Shown: positions 1 through 12,965 of the stretch, piece after piece | How positions within the stretch are numbered: the stretch's first letter is position 1 | Layout: every line of letters begins with the position of its first letter | Assembly (NCBI RefSeq): GCF_000247815.1 | Contig: NC_021671.1 | Coordinates: 22,105,874 to 22,169,873 of the forward strand | Length of the DNA stretch: 64,000 nucleotides | Direction: 5' to 3' | Origin: Ficedula albicollis | Taxonomy: Eukaryota > Chordata > Aves > Passeriformes > Muscicapidae | Program-made: the position numbers and the translations under genes | Notes under the pieces: model-generated | Database searches by the model: none | Told to the model about the DNA's origin: nothing | Seen by the model: the letters and a program-made list of their open reading frames with translations, nothing else

Positions 1-2114
1 GCAGCACTCTAGGAAGACTATTTTAGCTTATTTTAAATTTTTCTCCTCACTAAGTTTGTTTGATGTATTAAAGTACAATGTGGCAAATTGTGTGATCCAA
101 GAGATCCTTTTAAAACAGAAGTCTAAAAGTAGGGTTCAAAAACCTTCATCTCAACCTTTAACTTGGTCTGACTTTCAAATACCCCTCTCTGGGTGACCTC
201 AATAGGACTGGGGGTACTTAGCACTTGCAAAAGACCCAAATAACTCTCAAACCAGAGCATTTATCTAGGGGTTTCACTTTGTACTTAAGAGGCTATTCTG
301 TGTTCTGTTTTCAAATGTTTTGGGTGCAGGATTAATTCAATTTTCTGATTTCTTATATTCCATTCCTTTACAGATGACCACTCTTCCATTTTACAACAAT
401 AATTTAACAAGTCTTAAAAAAAGAGTTCTAAATATATTCTCCAAATTTTATTTCCTTTGACATTTGATACACATGGAAGCCAAACAATACACAGTTTAGC
501 AAGCTGTATATTTTTGTACAGTCATTCTCAGCTGCAGTCATCACTTGGCTGACAACCATCTGTGTCAACCTGCTTTTTACTTCCCGTTTTGCTCAGCTGA
601 AATGAAAATAAGTTGACAGAAGCAACTTCTGCAGGAAAAGTGCAAAAAAGTTAATAGAGTAGTGGGCATCTCCATCTTTAAGCACAAATTTTTTTCTATG
701 TTAAATTTCTCTTGTATTCAAAATTAAAATGCTATGTGTTTCAAATGGAAGAAGGAAAAGCTTGGAAAAAGGAAAACACAGCTTGTTCGGTTGCAAGACA
801 AAAAGATATTGCCAGGCCAAGTGGTCCAGCAAACGCATCTTGATTGTTGAGCAGCACAAGGTGAGGGCTGTGGAGGCTGCCACAGGTGATGTCCCAGAGC
901 TGGCAATATGAAAGGGCTTGGAGAACCAGACCAGCTTCAGAAATGCTTCGTTTCCTTTCTGCATAGACCAAGCTCTTCTCTGTGCTCCTCAGGCTCCTCT
1001 TTGCCCACTTTTACCTTCTACTTAAGGTACCTTTATAAGATTATTTATCTCTGAAGTCAGGGGTTGGAGAAAAGGGACACAAGAGAAGAGCTAAAAATGT
1101 TGCCTTGAGGCTTGAAATCAAGCCAGACTTGTTGAAACGTGTTTTTGTTTTTAGAGGTGTTTTGTGAAGATAACTGAAAAACATCCACAAAATACGTTAT
1201 CCAACAGTCCTTATAATTAGATTCTAAGCTGACTACCTGTTTCTACTACAAATATTTTTTTTAAACCTTGTAGTTATTACAATAATCTGTACCTGTAAAT
1301 CTCTTCAGTTTGAACCCGATAGAGATACCATATAAATAATATTGTGTAGCAGCGTTAGCAGAGACTGTATCAGAAGGTGTTTGCTTAAAGAAACAGAACT
1401 GAGGTTGTACAGGATTCTGACTTTTGATTTGCCCAGCTACTGTAAGCTTGAATTGTAAAATTAATACAACCCTTCCCCCCCCCCAAGAATACACATTAAT
1501 ACGTAGGATGAATTTCTGGTCCTATTTAATTCGGTTGGAATTCAATTTCAGAGAATCAGAATTTGACATTTTCCCATGCTTGTCTTCCTTTTCCATTCGT
1601 ATTGGAAGACTACACCCCTGCATCATCTATCTGAATTTTGCCAGTCTCTCAGAGCCATGTCAAATCCCTGTCAAAACTCAGCATTGTTTAGCCACTGACT
1701 CATAGTTCACAGCAGTAATTTTTTTCTTTCTATCATAAGGAAATATTGCCAATAAACATTACCTTAGTCTAAATCAGACATGTTCAACACCAATTCAGAA
1801 ATGTGCTTAGGCTCTATTATAGTGATATCACTAGAACTAAGATTAGAAATGTGTATGTTACAAATCCATATGGTTATGACAGATTTCTAAGATGTGCTAA
1901 AAGCTGGTTTTTCAGCCTTAGAAAATTTAATCCTATTGAAGATATGAAAACTGTGGTCTGAGGACACTTTACTACAAGCTGACTTGTCCATCTCAGGGTC
2001 TTTTAATGAGTTTTGTTTAAAGTTTAGTCTTGGTGCTAAGAGCAATCCTGAGAAGTTTCAGCAGAGTTTGAGTCATGTGCAACAAAAGAAATCTGTGCAC
2101 TAGAGTGCAGATTT
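1..2114. other. Unique non-coding sequence
   Basis: No gene is supported here. The sequence is AT-rich and CpG-poor, and open frames are all under 100 codons, overlap on both strands and lack recognisable domains. A C10 run lies at 1475-1484. I see no mobile element or structured RNA. Confidence 0.6.
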
Positions 2115-2235
2115 CTCTAAGGCAGCTACCATTAAGCTAATAAAACCTAATGCCTAATCCAGCTATAATTCACCTCTAAGGCAGCTACCATTAAGCTAAT
2201 AAAACATGGCATGCCTAATCCAGCTATAATTCATG
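2115..2235. repeat. Two-copy tandem duplication, 59-bp period
   Basis: Copy 1 is 2115-2173 and copy 2 is about 2174-2235. Both start CTCTAAGGCAGCTACCATTA and end in a shared CCAGCTATAATTCA. The copies match except for a small change in the middle, where copy 2 has a few extra bases. There is no coding content. Confidence 0.85.
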
Positions 2236-5200
2236 GAGGTCAAATGGCAGATGCGTGGGAGCTCACAGCCAACCCCAACATTTTGTCAAAAGATAGAATA
2301 ACCATCCAAGTCTGTGGCAGGTTTTATGGGGTAAGGCTCAGGCCCAGTATAAACATAATTAAAAAGTGAAAGGAGAAAAACGTAGACTGAAGCCACTAAG
2401 CAGAAGCTCACAATGTCCCTGCAAAAATCTATAAAATAATGCTTTAACATTATATCTTTAAGAATTTCATGTATTGAGTCAAACTATGACTCTTGCTGGC
2501 AATCCCTTTGCAGATTTTTACACCTTTTTGTCTTCTTTGTAGTCACAGTATTCCTGCCATTTCTAAAATACCCCAAAGTCTGTGAGGCAGTCATGTTAAA
2601 GACCTCCTTACAAATGATGAGTGACTGAGGAGACCTACATGGAAGCATAGGTGCCACGAGCACTGCCTCACTTATAATTCACCTGGTCAAATCACAGGAC
2701 ATATTCCATATAATGTGACTTTAGTAGGAACTGTAGTCACTCTACAGCTGTCATTCATATTCTTACTGCACTTTTTGGCTGAAGTGGATTTGATACAGAA
2801 GAAGAAAAGGGGCAGCTCACTTGCCATTAGTGTTACAGGGCAAAAGACTTGGGTACATGGCAAAGGACTGTCTGCAGAGCCCTGGTTCACCCTGTGAACT
2901 TCAGGATAGGTTAAGGGCCTCAGTTCCAGTCTGGCTCCTTACACTGCTCAGTATATTAAGCAAGTCACATAATAAAGAAGATTGATAGAAACAATCTTCT
3001 TTGCTGAAGAGTAATAGAAGGGAGCCAGCACTATTCTCACTTTTGACTATGGAGTGGGATTGCGAAGAGATGATGCTGTTTAGGAAAGAGTCCAACACAC
3101 ATAAACAGTTTGTCACAAGCAAGAGACACTTTGACTGAAAGACTTGGTTGTGCTTTCACCCAGGAGGTCTAAGGCAAAGGTCTTGAGCAATCAAATATAG
3201 AACTAGTGTTTAGTCTGTTAGCACAATTTCAAGAGTCAACTGACTAATGAATGTCAATATGCAATTATGTGGGATGCCAACAGTCTGCAGCTCAGCTTGT
3301 GCTATTCACCTTTATGCTGTACTTATATAATAAATGAATGCAGAAAATCAGCTACCTATGAATATGAAAGAGATCCATAATGGTAGTGGCAAATTTCAGA
3401 ATAACAAGGAAATTTTGTGTTGGATTTTATTTCATAGTTGAAGTGTTTTGTTGTAGACTAGTATTACTCAGCACAGTCAATATGTATATTTTAATACTCT
3501 TCAAACTCTACTACCTGTGTTATATTCTTGCATTAAAAATAACCCTATTACTTCATGGCAAGCCTTTAAGAACCTGAATATCATGACTGCTGTGAGGGAA
3601 ATCCCTGCTGTTGTGTTTTGTGTTCATCACATCTGGTTTACATTTTTCTGGCATTGTGAAAAGATAGCATCATAAGGGGGCTGAAAATGCACATGGCAGT
3701 GAAAATGCATTAAGATGACATTTACATAATTATTTCAAGAGTATTCTCGGAAGCAAAACTGCAGGAAGGAAAGCAGGTCAAATGTTTGAAATATTTGAAG
3801 GGTAAAAAGGTCAGAACAGTTCTGTGCAGGTGGACTGTAATCCAGCAAAACATTTAAAACACATGCTGGGGAGGAAGCCACTTGCTGCTGAAAGCTTCAA
3901 AGAGCAGCACCAAAGCACATCACCTCACTCTGGTACAGCTTTTTGCCATAAAATAATTATGGAAATATCTCAGGGGAAAAAACTTTCATGTATTTTTTTT
4001 GCTTTTCCTTTCTCCTGGATTTTCTCATAAAACGATATTATGATGTACTAACATAAATGATTTAGGAGGAAGTGGGAGTTTTTCCTGAAAATACATCTCT
4101 AAAAAACCCAAGTTTACCCATCAAAACCTGTTTATTGTCTTAGCTAATTTGGTTTCTTAAATGTTGCTCACTAATTCTTTAATTAGGTAGGTATGCTTTC
4201 TGCCTAAAATATTTGGAGAGCCGTGTAGGGGACCTTCTCAGTCATAAATATTCATTTTAAAATGCCTTTGAAAGGAACCCAGTTATTGTGTATGAATTTT
4301 ATAGAATAATTATGATGCCAAGGCAGATGTAAATTCTTCAGTTATACCAAACAAAATAATGCACTGGCCAATATCAATGTCTCTTAATAATCAAGGGGCA
4401 TAAACAGAGCGATTTATAATGACAACAAATTAGCATTAACTAATTTGGTATATTTTTGGGCATATGACTTGTCATGTTAACATCAGTGTAATATATACTG
4501 ACTTCCAAAAATCATTTGATAAGACATCAAACACTTTTAAATGAAGACATTTGGGTGCAACAGAATCATTAGCCACAGTAGCTACTTAAAAAATGCCCAG
4601 TTGTTCAGCCTTGAAGACTGGAGGGAATGGAGCCTTGACCTATGCCATGAATTCAAACAAAATCTTGGGTAAGAGATTTCTGTTCCTTTGCTGTTCAGGG
4701 AAAATGGGCTGATCTGTGGCTGTATGGGGAATGACATTTTGATAATACTTCACCCAACAGTGTATAATAAAAAGATACAGATGTTGGAAATGGAAGATGG
4801 ACAGATTCAGAGTGAAAATAAGGTATGCAAGACCCCCTTGGGCAGCTGAGTGCTGGTCATGCAGTACTGCTGCAGATGTGGCCAGGAATGGTCATGCTTT
4901 CCAAGATGGAGTCTTGTGCCACTCACACAAGGCAAGATAATGTTTTTCCAAGAGTAATTAAACATTCTCAGAGAGCAGGCCCAAAGGCTTCCCAGCAGGC
5001 AAATGATAAAGGTGTGCAGTGAATCTGCTTTTCATTCCAACAATATCACTGGAGATACTCCTGCAGAGAAGGTAGGTTCAGCTGGTGGTTGTTGTCTTAT
5101 AGTGATTTATCCATATTGTAAATGTGCTTTTATGAAGGCTGTATACAAATAACCTAAATTTGCAACATTAAAAGCTCCCAATAAGGAAAATGGGGTTTGT

Positions 5201-5491
5201 TTGTTTCATGTAGACAGTGGTTCTAAATCTCTTACTTCAGCTTCTAAGCTTCAGTGAAGATCTGTTAGATGCATCAAGGTTGATGTTGTTTAAAAGGGCA
5301 CTAAGTCAGTAGGTTGGAAGAATTTTTACATTTCCATGTATTTTGTCAAGGAGAGTAGCAAGTGCCAACATTGATACAAACTTTTTTTCCTCCCTGTGTG
5401 TTGCTTGCTGCAGTTGTCCCTGATCATTCAAATAATTTCAGGGACATCTGCCAGATACTGTTTCTCTAATACATTTAGCCTCCTCCTAGGG
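2236..5491. other. Unique non-coding sequence
   Basis: No gene is supported. The stretch is AT-rich with scattered short open frames. Within it, 4130-4560 has a high density of TAAT/ATTA homeodomain-type cores and looks like candidate regulatory DNA; it is listed separately. The region ends at a T-rich tract that begins the duplicated block around the first long C run. Confidence 0.5.
4130..4560. promoter_or_regulatory. Possible conserved non-coding element
   Basis: This AT-rich stretch is dense in homeodomain-type cores, for example TAATTA at 4180-4185, with further TAAT/ATTA words in 4380-4450. It contains no simple repeat or transposon. That texture is typical of developmental enhancers, but it is compositional evidence only. 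A plain AT-rich intron would look similar, so confidence is low. Confidence 0.2.
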
Positions 5492-5513
5492 TTTTTTTGT
5501 TGTTTTTTTTTTG

Positions 5514-6291
<778 letters not shown>

Positions 6292-6806
6292 ATTTCTATC
6301 TTTTGTAGAATTATTCTGTAGTTAAGCCTTATCAATGGCTTTTCATTTACAGTATAGGTACCACAGAATTTCAAACACATCTTATGCATACTGTTCCTTA
6401 TGGACTTTATGTAATATAAATAGTTTAGCTTTGGAGTACTTAGTTTGCTACTGGTTTAGTTGGGTTTTTTTGTGCTTTTTTTAAATAAGGTTACATAGAT
6501 TTAAATTTCCACCATAATTAATCTAGGAAGATAATTAGGGACATTGCCTGACATTCTTATTTCACTTTCTTCTCCATCGAGATCTGCTTGCAAAATTTTT
6601 CTGCCACTGTTGTGTCTTTTGCACCTGATTCAGCTCTCCCTTTTCATCCATCACTTTTCCAGAAATGTGCAGAGCCGTGGCAGCAAACACTGCATGGGTC
6701 ATTTGGAGTTTGTTATCTCCTGCTGCTTGACTGAGAGATTTTTCAGGTAATTTAACCGAATGATACAAGGCGGATGGTGAGGGAGCTCTGGGAAGAAAAC
6801 ACCTCC
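6292..6806. other. Unique non-coding sequence
   Basis: No gene or element is recognised. The sequence is AT-rich in its left half and of mixed composition towards 6806. Confidence 0.6.
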
Positions 6807-6902
6807 TGTCAGTGTCTGGCAAACGTGCAGGGGACACTCTGCAAGGAGACTGTGTGTCAGTGTCTGGCAAACGTGCAGGGGACACTCTGCAAGGAAACTG
6901 TG
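6807..6902. repeat. Two-copy tandem duplication, 48-bp period
   Basis: Copy 1 is 6807-6854 and copy 2 is 6855-6902. Both begin TGTCAGTGTCTGGCAAACGT. They differ by about one base near the end (GGAGAC against GGAAAC). Confidence 0.88.
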
Positions 6903-7868
6903 GAGGTGTGAGTATAAGATAATGACTAAAAAAACAGAACAAAGGGCTAAGAAGAACTGATGAGATGCACATGCACCTAATAAGAGGAGATCAAGTATGA
7001 TGGCTTAATTAGCATTAAGTCAATGTATTTTAGTTTAGTGTAAATGCAAATCCATCACTTCACCTCTTTTGCTCTTTGAGAAAAAAAGCATTATTTGAGG
7101 GACCCTTATTCTTTAAGGAACTTCTGAGTCTTGGATTTTTCCAAACAAGAAAATCATCACAGGAGTGTTAAGACAGTTTGCAGAATGGTCAACAAACCCT
7201 TTTCAGACAATTTTGGCACAAGAATATAGCCTCAGAAATTATGACCTGTCAGATTATAAGTCATTGAAAACCATAATATAAAGACTTTTACACAAACAAA
7301 TGTAGGAGTTATTACAAATCATAATCATTAACTTCCAGAATAGGATCTGAGTTGTTCCTAAGTATTTGGTGTATATTTTATTGTGCAAGTGCAATTTGAA
7401 GTCCCTGGGTCCTTTTGTATCTTTGAGTGACCCTGGCAGAGTGGGAGTACTCAGTGAGCTGATCATGGAGCACAGTTCCAGTCACATCCATGGCTGTGAT
7501 TTTTCCTCCTCCAGCTGAGGAATGAGCCACATGGCAGGTAAACTGTTCTGCTTAGGATGAAAAGGAATGAGACACTGACAATACCAATAGCATGAGATGA
7601 AAAATTACTTACTGTAATTCCTATTTTCTGACCCTTTGTTTATTTTCTATATCCTCTCCCAAAATCATACATCTTTGGAAATATTAAAAAATCCAGGCTT
7701 CTGATGGAAGGTCGCTAGGGTAACTAGCTGTTTGATACTTAATTGAAGAGCTGTCTCCCCTATCCCATCTCAGTATTCTTACTGCTTCTGTATTTATATT
7801 ATGAAAGCTTTCTGTGTATTTTCTCTGGAAAAGGGTGTGAACTTAGTGAATTTAAAAAGATTTATAGA
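6903..7868. other. Unique non-coding sequence
   Basis: No gene, RNA or transposon is recognised in this AT-rich stretch, which runs up to a short C homopolymer. Confidence 0.6.
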
Positions 7869-7895
7869 CCCCCCCCCCCCCCCCCCCCCCCCCCC
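7869..7895. repeat. Poly(C) homopolymer, 27 bases
   Basis: C27 lies between TTTATAGA and AGAAG. Unlike the four long C runs in this window, it has no adjacent A/T homopolymer and no flanking direct repeat, so it may represent an early or ordinary C run. Confidence 0.9.
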
Positions 7896-9152
7896 AGAAG
7901 TATTATTTTTCTAGACCCGTTAAAACAAACAAGTGTGAACATTTTCCAGTTAAAGAAATTTTTGGGGAAAAAATAGGACCATTAAAAATAATAGTGCCAG
8001 GATGATAAAGTAGGTAAAATGAACTGGGAGAGGTATGCAGGCTTCCTCCTTCCATGAAAAAGTGAAAACAAGGCTTGTAGTAATTTATCTATAGTCAGAT
8101 ATTGCTGTTATTTTGACATGCATGGAAACAAATTGCCCTGGATACTTTATGCTTTCAGGGGTTTTTTTTGTTTGTTTTTTTTTTTTTTTCTGCCATTTAT
8201 TTCAGATCTCAGCAAAATAGGAAAATAGTTCCTTCCTTCAAACTCTGATTGTCTTTCAGAATAATTCATACTAAGAAATTCTGATGGTGAATCTACTTGC
8301 TTATTTCAAAGATGTGAAATATATATGGAAAAGAAAAATAATCCCGTGATTAAATTAGTGTTCTTCAGTGCCTTCAAACCTTGTCCCATGATGTAAGAAT
8401 CCTTGTATTTCCAGCATCCTTGGAAAGGACTGCTCTATGAAGGATATATATACTGAGCTGTTTTAAGGATCTGTAGGAAATGTGAGGTGGAGATTCAGAA
8501 CTCAAATGTGTTTGATTACAGTCAGTCTCAAGAAAGAAGACTTGAGACAAAGTCCATGCCCTTCCTAAAAGCATCAGATTGCAATTGCTTTCATTTCCCC
8601 AGCTCAGCAGGTAGTATCTGATTTCTGATAAACCTCTAGTTATTATTTACCATGCTGGTAAAACAAAATTGCTTGAATTTAATTCTATATATATTTGGAG
8701 TCTTAACCTAATTGAGTTGAATGTCTGTAAGGGGACATTCATAATCTGTAAACAACACCTAATTATCTACTAATGTTCTTACCTAGATACTCACCAGGAG
8801 GTTATCAAACTGTTGTGATATCCTTTAGAAATATAAATAAAGCAGAGAAAATGGCAACAAACAAAAGCAACTATGTTGTGCTTTGTCAGTAATATTTGGG
8901 CACCAAACATAATCATTTTTATTGTCAAGACTAAAACTGGTGAGGAAACCAAACCCAAACAGAAGCAGTATAAAAGGCACACTGAGACACCCAGTCAATG
9001 CTCTGTTTAGTCTGACATCTTGACCCAAACAGGAGAAGAGCTGCCAGGAATGCCTATATAAATAATTTAAAGGGATCTGTTATTCATGAGAAAGACTTCA
9101 TGGAAGTATTTCTGCATGAAACATTGCCCAGCAGAAGATAGGATTCAGAGGT
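7896..9152. other. Unique non-coding sequence
   Basis: No gene is supported. A T-rich tract lies at about 8161-8189. The rest is AT-rich unique sequence with short chance open frames on both strands. Confidence 0.6.
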
Positions 9153-9660
9153 ATGGCTAGGGAAGTTCAGAAGAAAATGCAAAGATACAGTGGGAGAGAG
9201 GGAGCTACACACAGGAATCTCGAGGTTTTCTGTCCCCCTTGCCTAACTCAGGACTCTGGGAGCTACACACAGGAATCTCGAGGTTTTCTATCCCCCTTGC
9301 CTAAATCAGGACTCCCTCATGAGGGATACAATAAAGGACACCTCAGTGTGCCACTGGATGAAATGGAGAGAGAGATTGACTGCAGGAGGAGAAATGAAGC
9401 TGAGGAGCACTGTGCTCCACAAGACAGCAAGGAGGAAGGAGAGAGTGACAAGGAAGGAGCAAAGAAAAGCTATCCCATCCATCAGAAGGGCTTGTGGAAG
9501 GAGTCAGGAGGGACTCCTAAGGATGATAAAACAGGAGACACATGTCTGTAAGCAGCTCTGCAGGTGGCTGCAGCTGAGATGGGAGACTTGTATAATTTTT
9601 GGTTATTTGACTAGGTACATCTTAAAACTGATGTCTGGCAGACTGGAGTTATGAAACAGA
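9153..9660 (+). other. Unrecognised purine-rich segment with open frames
   Basis: Two overlapping plus-strand frames stay open here (132 codons from 9153 and 111 codons from 9319). The first translation is hydrophilic and rich in E, K, R and S. I recognise no domain. A 58-bp tandem duplication at 9201-9316 shifts the frame between its two copies (58 is not a multiple of 3), so the two copies are read differently, which argues against selection on a protein. It could be a fragment of an old transposon, part of a non-coding transcript, or chance in a purine-rich strand. Confidence 0.25.
9201..9316. repeat. Two-copy tandem duplication, 58-bp period
   Basis: Copy 1 is 9201-9258 and copy 2 is 9259-9316. 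Both begin GGAGCTACACACAGGAATCT. Two differences are visible (CTGTCC/CTATCC and AACTC/AAATC). Confidence 0.88.
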
Positions 9661-12278
9661 AAGGTGAGTCATTTCCTGGCCACAAGGACACAAGCAATGA
9701 ATACACTACTTTTCACAATTACAGCTGATGGCAGCCACAGCACCCACTCATAAAAGTGCTTCATTTCCCAGCCCAGACTGCTGACTGGAAACACACACAG
9801 GAGGTGCTGGGGGAATTGGCAGCCCTGCTCCCCTCCCAGATGAATGGGATTTTTTTGATGGTGAAAGGAAGAGTCATGTTTCTGGTACAGAAGAATATTC
9901 CTCAGTATCAGGACACCCAGGGAAAAAGGGTCCTTCCTTTCCCTTGAGGATATTTGCTCTTCTCCCTTCTCCAGCTTTCTAAGGGAATTGCCTCAATATC
10001 TTGGGAGCTGGGGAAGGTTGTGCACTTTAGAAAGAGCTGATGCTAGAGAGTTGTGCTGACCCAGACCTCAAAGGAAATGGTGCAATCTGGGAAAAAGCTG
10101 AGGGGGAAACAAAAGCAGTTCAGTTTGACTTTGAAGGTTAATATGATTAATGACATTATTTGGCTGGCTGTGTGTCAGGACGTTTCCTTCTCCTTATCCT
10201 TGCTGCATGAAGAACAAAAGGCAGAAGAGGGACAGAAAAGTTGGGAAAGGGGTATTTTGCAAAGTGAAAACAATTTGCCTAGGGTGATTCAAGCCACTAA
10301 TTAGCACAAATAACCAGACATCCTCCACTATTGGCTCTTCCCTTCAGCCTTAGTAACACAGAAATAACCCCCAAAAATGCTCTGGACACAATAGTAGCTG
10401 GTCTGCAAAACATCACGACAGTATTTTGTATGCTGAAAGTGCTGGGAGGTATGCACACCCTTGTTTTTGACCAGGAAAACAGTAAGGGGAATATATAAAT
10501 GCAGCATTGCCATTAATGCAGTCCTTGTGTTTGTTGCAATGCATTCTGCTGCAGGGCATGGACAGGGCAGGTGCATTTCAACCCCAGCATTTCTGAGGTG
10601 TCATCTTGTGAAGCCTTAATTGCCTGTATCAGTTGAAAGGGGTTTTTGAGGCTGCATTTTAACTCTCTCTCTCCTGTTCTCTTGTCTTCTCTGAGCAGTG
10701 GAAGATATTTTCCTATCAGTATTGGTTTCATCAAAACTGAGCTGCTAGTCTTTCTTTTGTGCAGATGAGAGTACATGGCTGGTAGCTGTAAACACTCTTT
10801 TGACATCCTTAATAACTCTGCACTTTATTACCTTTTCAGCCTGACAGGTGGGATCTCTTCCAATATGATCTGCAGTGTGAATGCAGGATTTGTGTGAGCT
10901 AATCATAAAGGGCTTTTTCCCTTCACTTATGATGTCAAGTGTTTTGTGCTTTCTGTAAACAAATTTGTAGCTGTTTTTGTTTGTTTGTTTGTTTTTCTTT
11001 TCTTACTCCATTTGGGAGAAAGTGACATCCATTAGATTCCTACTTCCTTTTCAATATTTGAGAAACAAAACAAAATTATGGTGGCTGATCTCTGTGGACA
11101 CAAAACATCAGGAAGGTCACTGCACCTAAGGGCTTGCAATCTAAATCTAAGCTGCCAAACAGTGACAACAGCAGTCTTTTTATCTGCAGGAATGAGCTTG
11201 CCATCCAGTCCCAAGTGCTTTATGTCTCTGTAAAAATGCTAAGGGACATTTTTGAACCATTTTAAGGATAGCTAAAAGATAATTTAGTTTCAGAAGAAAT
11301 TAATTTATAACAGCATTCTATTTATGGTTTTCCTTCTTTGTTTATTGATAAAAGGTAAAAAGAAATTACCTCATTAGAGGCATAGTTATTTTTCCACACA
11401 ATGTTGGTTTTTTTTCTCCTAATGTTCTCTAGTTAGCTGAGTGTGCTGTAGCAATGAGACATGTATTACAGGTATCCAGGCTGGCTGTTTGCATCAGCTC
11501 ATGTCCCTTTCTATGATACTTTCATGCTCTAATGAGGCAAAAAGTATCTTTTGCTGTGATTCAGTCTGTACAAGTGGAGTAATAGGAAGAGATGTGGTGT
11601 ACCTTTGGTACAGTGCTTGCCACTTTCTGGAGGACTAGTGAGATTACTAAACTGATCAAGACACCTCAATAATAGTGGGATTAAGAAAGGATTGGCCCTG
11701 CCCAAGGAAATGAATTGATCACACTACTTGTTTGGGGTTCTGTTTGTTTGTTTGTTTGCTTTGGGGTTTTGTTTGCTTGGGTTTTTGTTTGATTGTTTTG
11801 TTTTGGTTTCTTCATATATACCCACAGGAAAAACAAAAAAAGAAGAAACACCTGGCAGGTTGCTGGCAATATGACTGTGTGCAATGCAGCACATACATGG
11901 TTTGTAGTATTTCCCTTGGCAGTATTTCCCTTGGTCATACTGCCCTGCCCTGGGAGTTCACCTTGCAGATGACTGGCGAGTCTCTGGCCCTGCTCACACA
12001 GCCAGGTAATTCTCTCAGAAAAGCAGAAAGTGGCTGCAATAAGCAATACTGCTTGGGTAGCTGGTTTGTCTTACCCACAGAAACCTCTCTAGGGAGATTA
12101 AAACAAAGCCTCTCTCTCAAAGAGGCCTTTTGTTTTGAAGCAGTGTATCAGAAAGGATAACCATCTTCTTGTTCCTTGTTTTCAAAGCCCAACCAAATTA
12201 TGCTTATGATAGAGCAAGCAATTTTTGCTGTGCTCCTGGATGTGCTCTGGATACTCTTCAGTTTTGCAGAGGAATATG
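9661..12278. other. Non-coding sequence with minor simple repeats
   Basis: No gene is supported. (GTTT)-type microsatellites lie at about 10973-10996 and 11741-11808. A 15-bp direct duplication (AGTATTTCCCTTGGC) occupies 11906-11920 and, in its first 14 bases, 11921-11934. Open frames of up to 142 codons near 11732 run through the GTTT tract and are not credible genes. Confidence 0.55.
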
Positions 12279-12560
12279 TATAAACACTCTCATCCAACAC
12301 TTGAAGAGCCCCTGTAATAACACAGCAAAGCTGACTTTTTTACAGGCAGCTGGGTCTGTGCAATCCCTACCAATTTGCCTGACCCAGAAAAAAAAAAGAA
12401 ATGAAAATAATTACAAAAACTATAAACACTCTCATCCAACACTTGAAGAGCCCCTGTAATAACACAGCAAAGCTGACTTTTTTACAGGCAGCTGGGTCTG
12501 TGCAATCCCTACCAATTTGCCTGACCCAGAAAAAAATAAGAAATGAAAATAATTAAAAAA
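12279..12560. repeat. Two-copy tandem duplication, 142-bp period
   Basis: Copy 1 is 12279-12420 and copy 2 is 12421 to about 12560. Both begin TATAAACACTCTCATCCAAC and end in an A-rich stretch. They differ only by a few bases in the A-rich parts. Copy 2 runs directly into the CCAA array. Confidence 0.9.
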
Positions 12561-12563
12561 ACT

Positions 12564-12854
12564 CCAACCAACCAACCAACCAACCAACCAACCAACCAAC
12601 CAACCAACCAACCAACCAACCAACCAACCAACCAACCAACCAACCAACCAACCAACCAACCAACCAACCAACCAACCAACCAACCAACCAACCAACCAAC
12701 CAACCAACCAACCAACCAACCAACCAACCAACCAACCAACCAACCAACCAACCAACCAACCAACCAACCAACCAACCAACCAACCAACCAACCAACCAAC
12801 CAACCAACCAACCAACCAACCAACCAACCAACCAACCAACCAACCAACCAACCA
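12564..12854. repeat. (CCAA)n microsatellite, about 73 copies
   Basis: This is an unbroken tetranucleotide array of 291 bases. The minus strand is (TTGG)n, whose GG pairs could in principle form two-tier G-quadruplexes. It contains no stop codon in any frame, which creates spurious open frames of 130-170 codons on both strands (NQPT repeats on +, GWLV repeats on -). These are not genes. Confidence 0.95.
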
Positions 12855-12965
12855 CAAAAAACAAACAAACAAACAAAAAAAACAAAAAAAAACAAAAAAA
12901 ACCAAACCAAAAAACCAAGACCAAGAAAACCCCAATAGCAAAAAACCCCCAAACCCTCAAAAAAC
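12855..12965. repeat. A/C-rich low-complexity tract
   Basis: A degenerate (CAAA)n/(CAAAA)n-type tract abuts the right edge of the CCAA array. It may be the diverged shoulder from which the array expanded. Confidence 0.75.

Noticed and set aside
9153..9654. 132- and 111-codon open frames as genes
   Set aside because: No recognisable domain. The internal 58-bp duplication shifts frame, so its copies encode unrelated residues, and the strand is purine-rich, which favours open frames.
11732..12160. 142-codon open frame
   Set aside because: It starts in a GTTT-rich tract and reads into unique sequence without any domain; other frames in the same region are of similar length.
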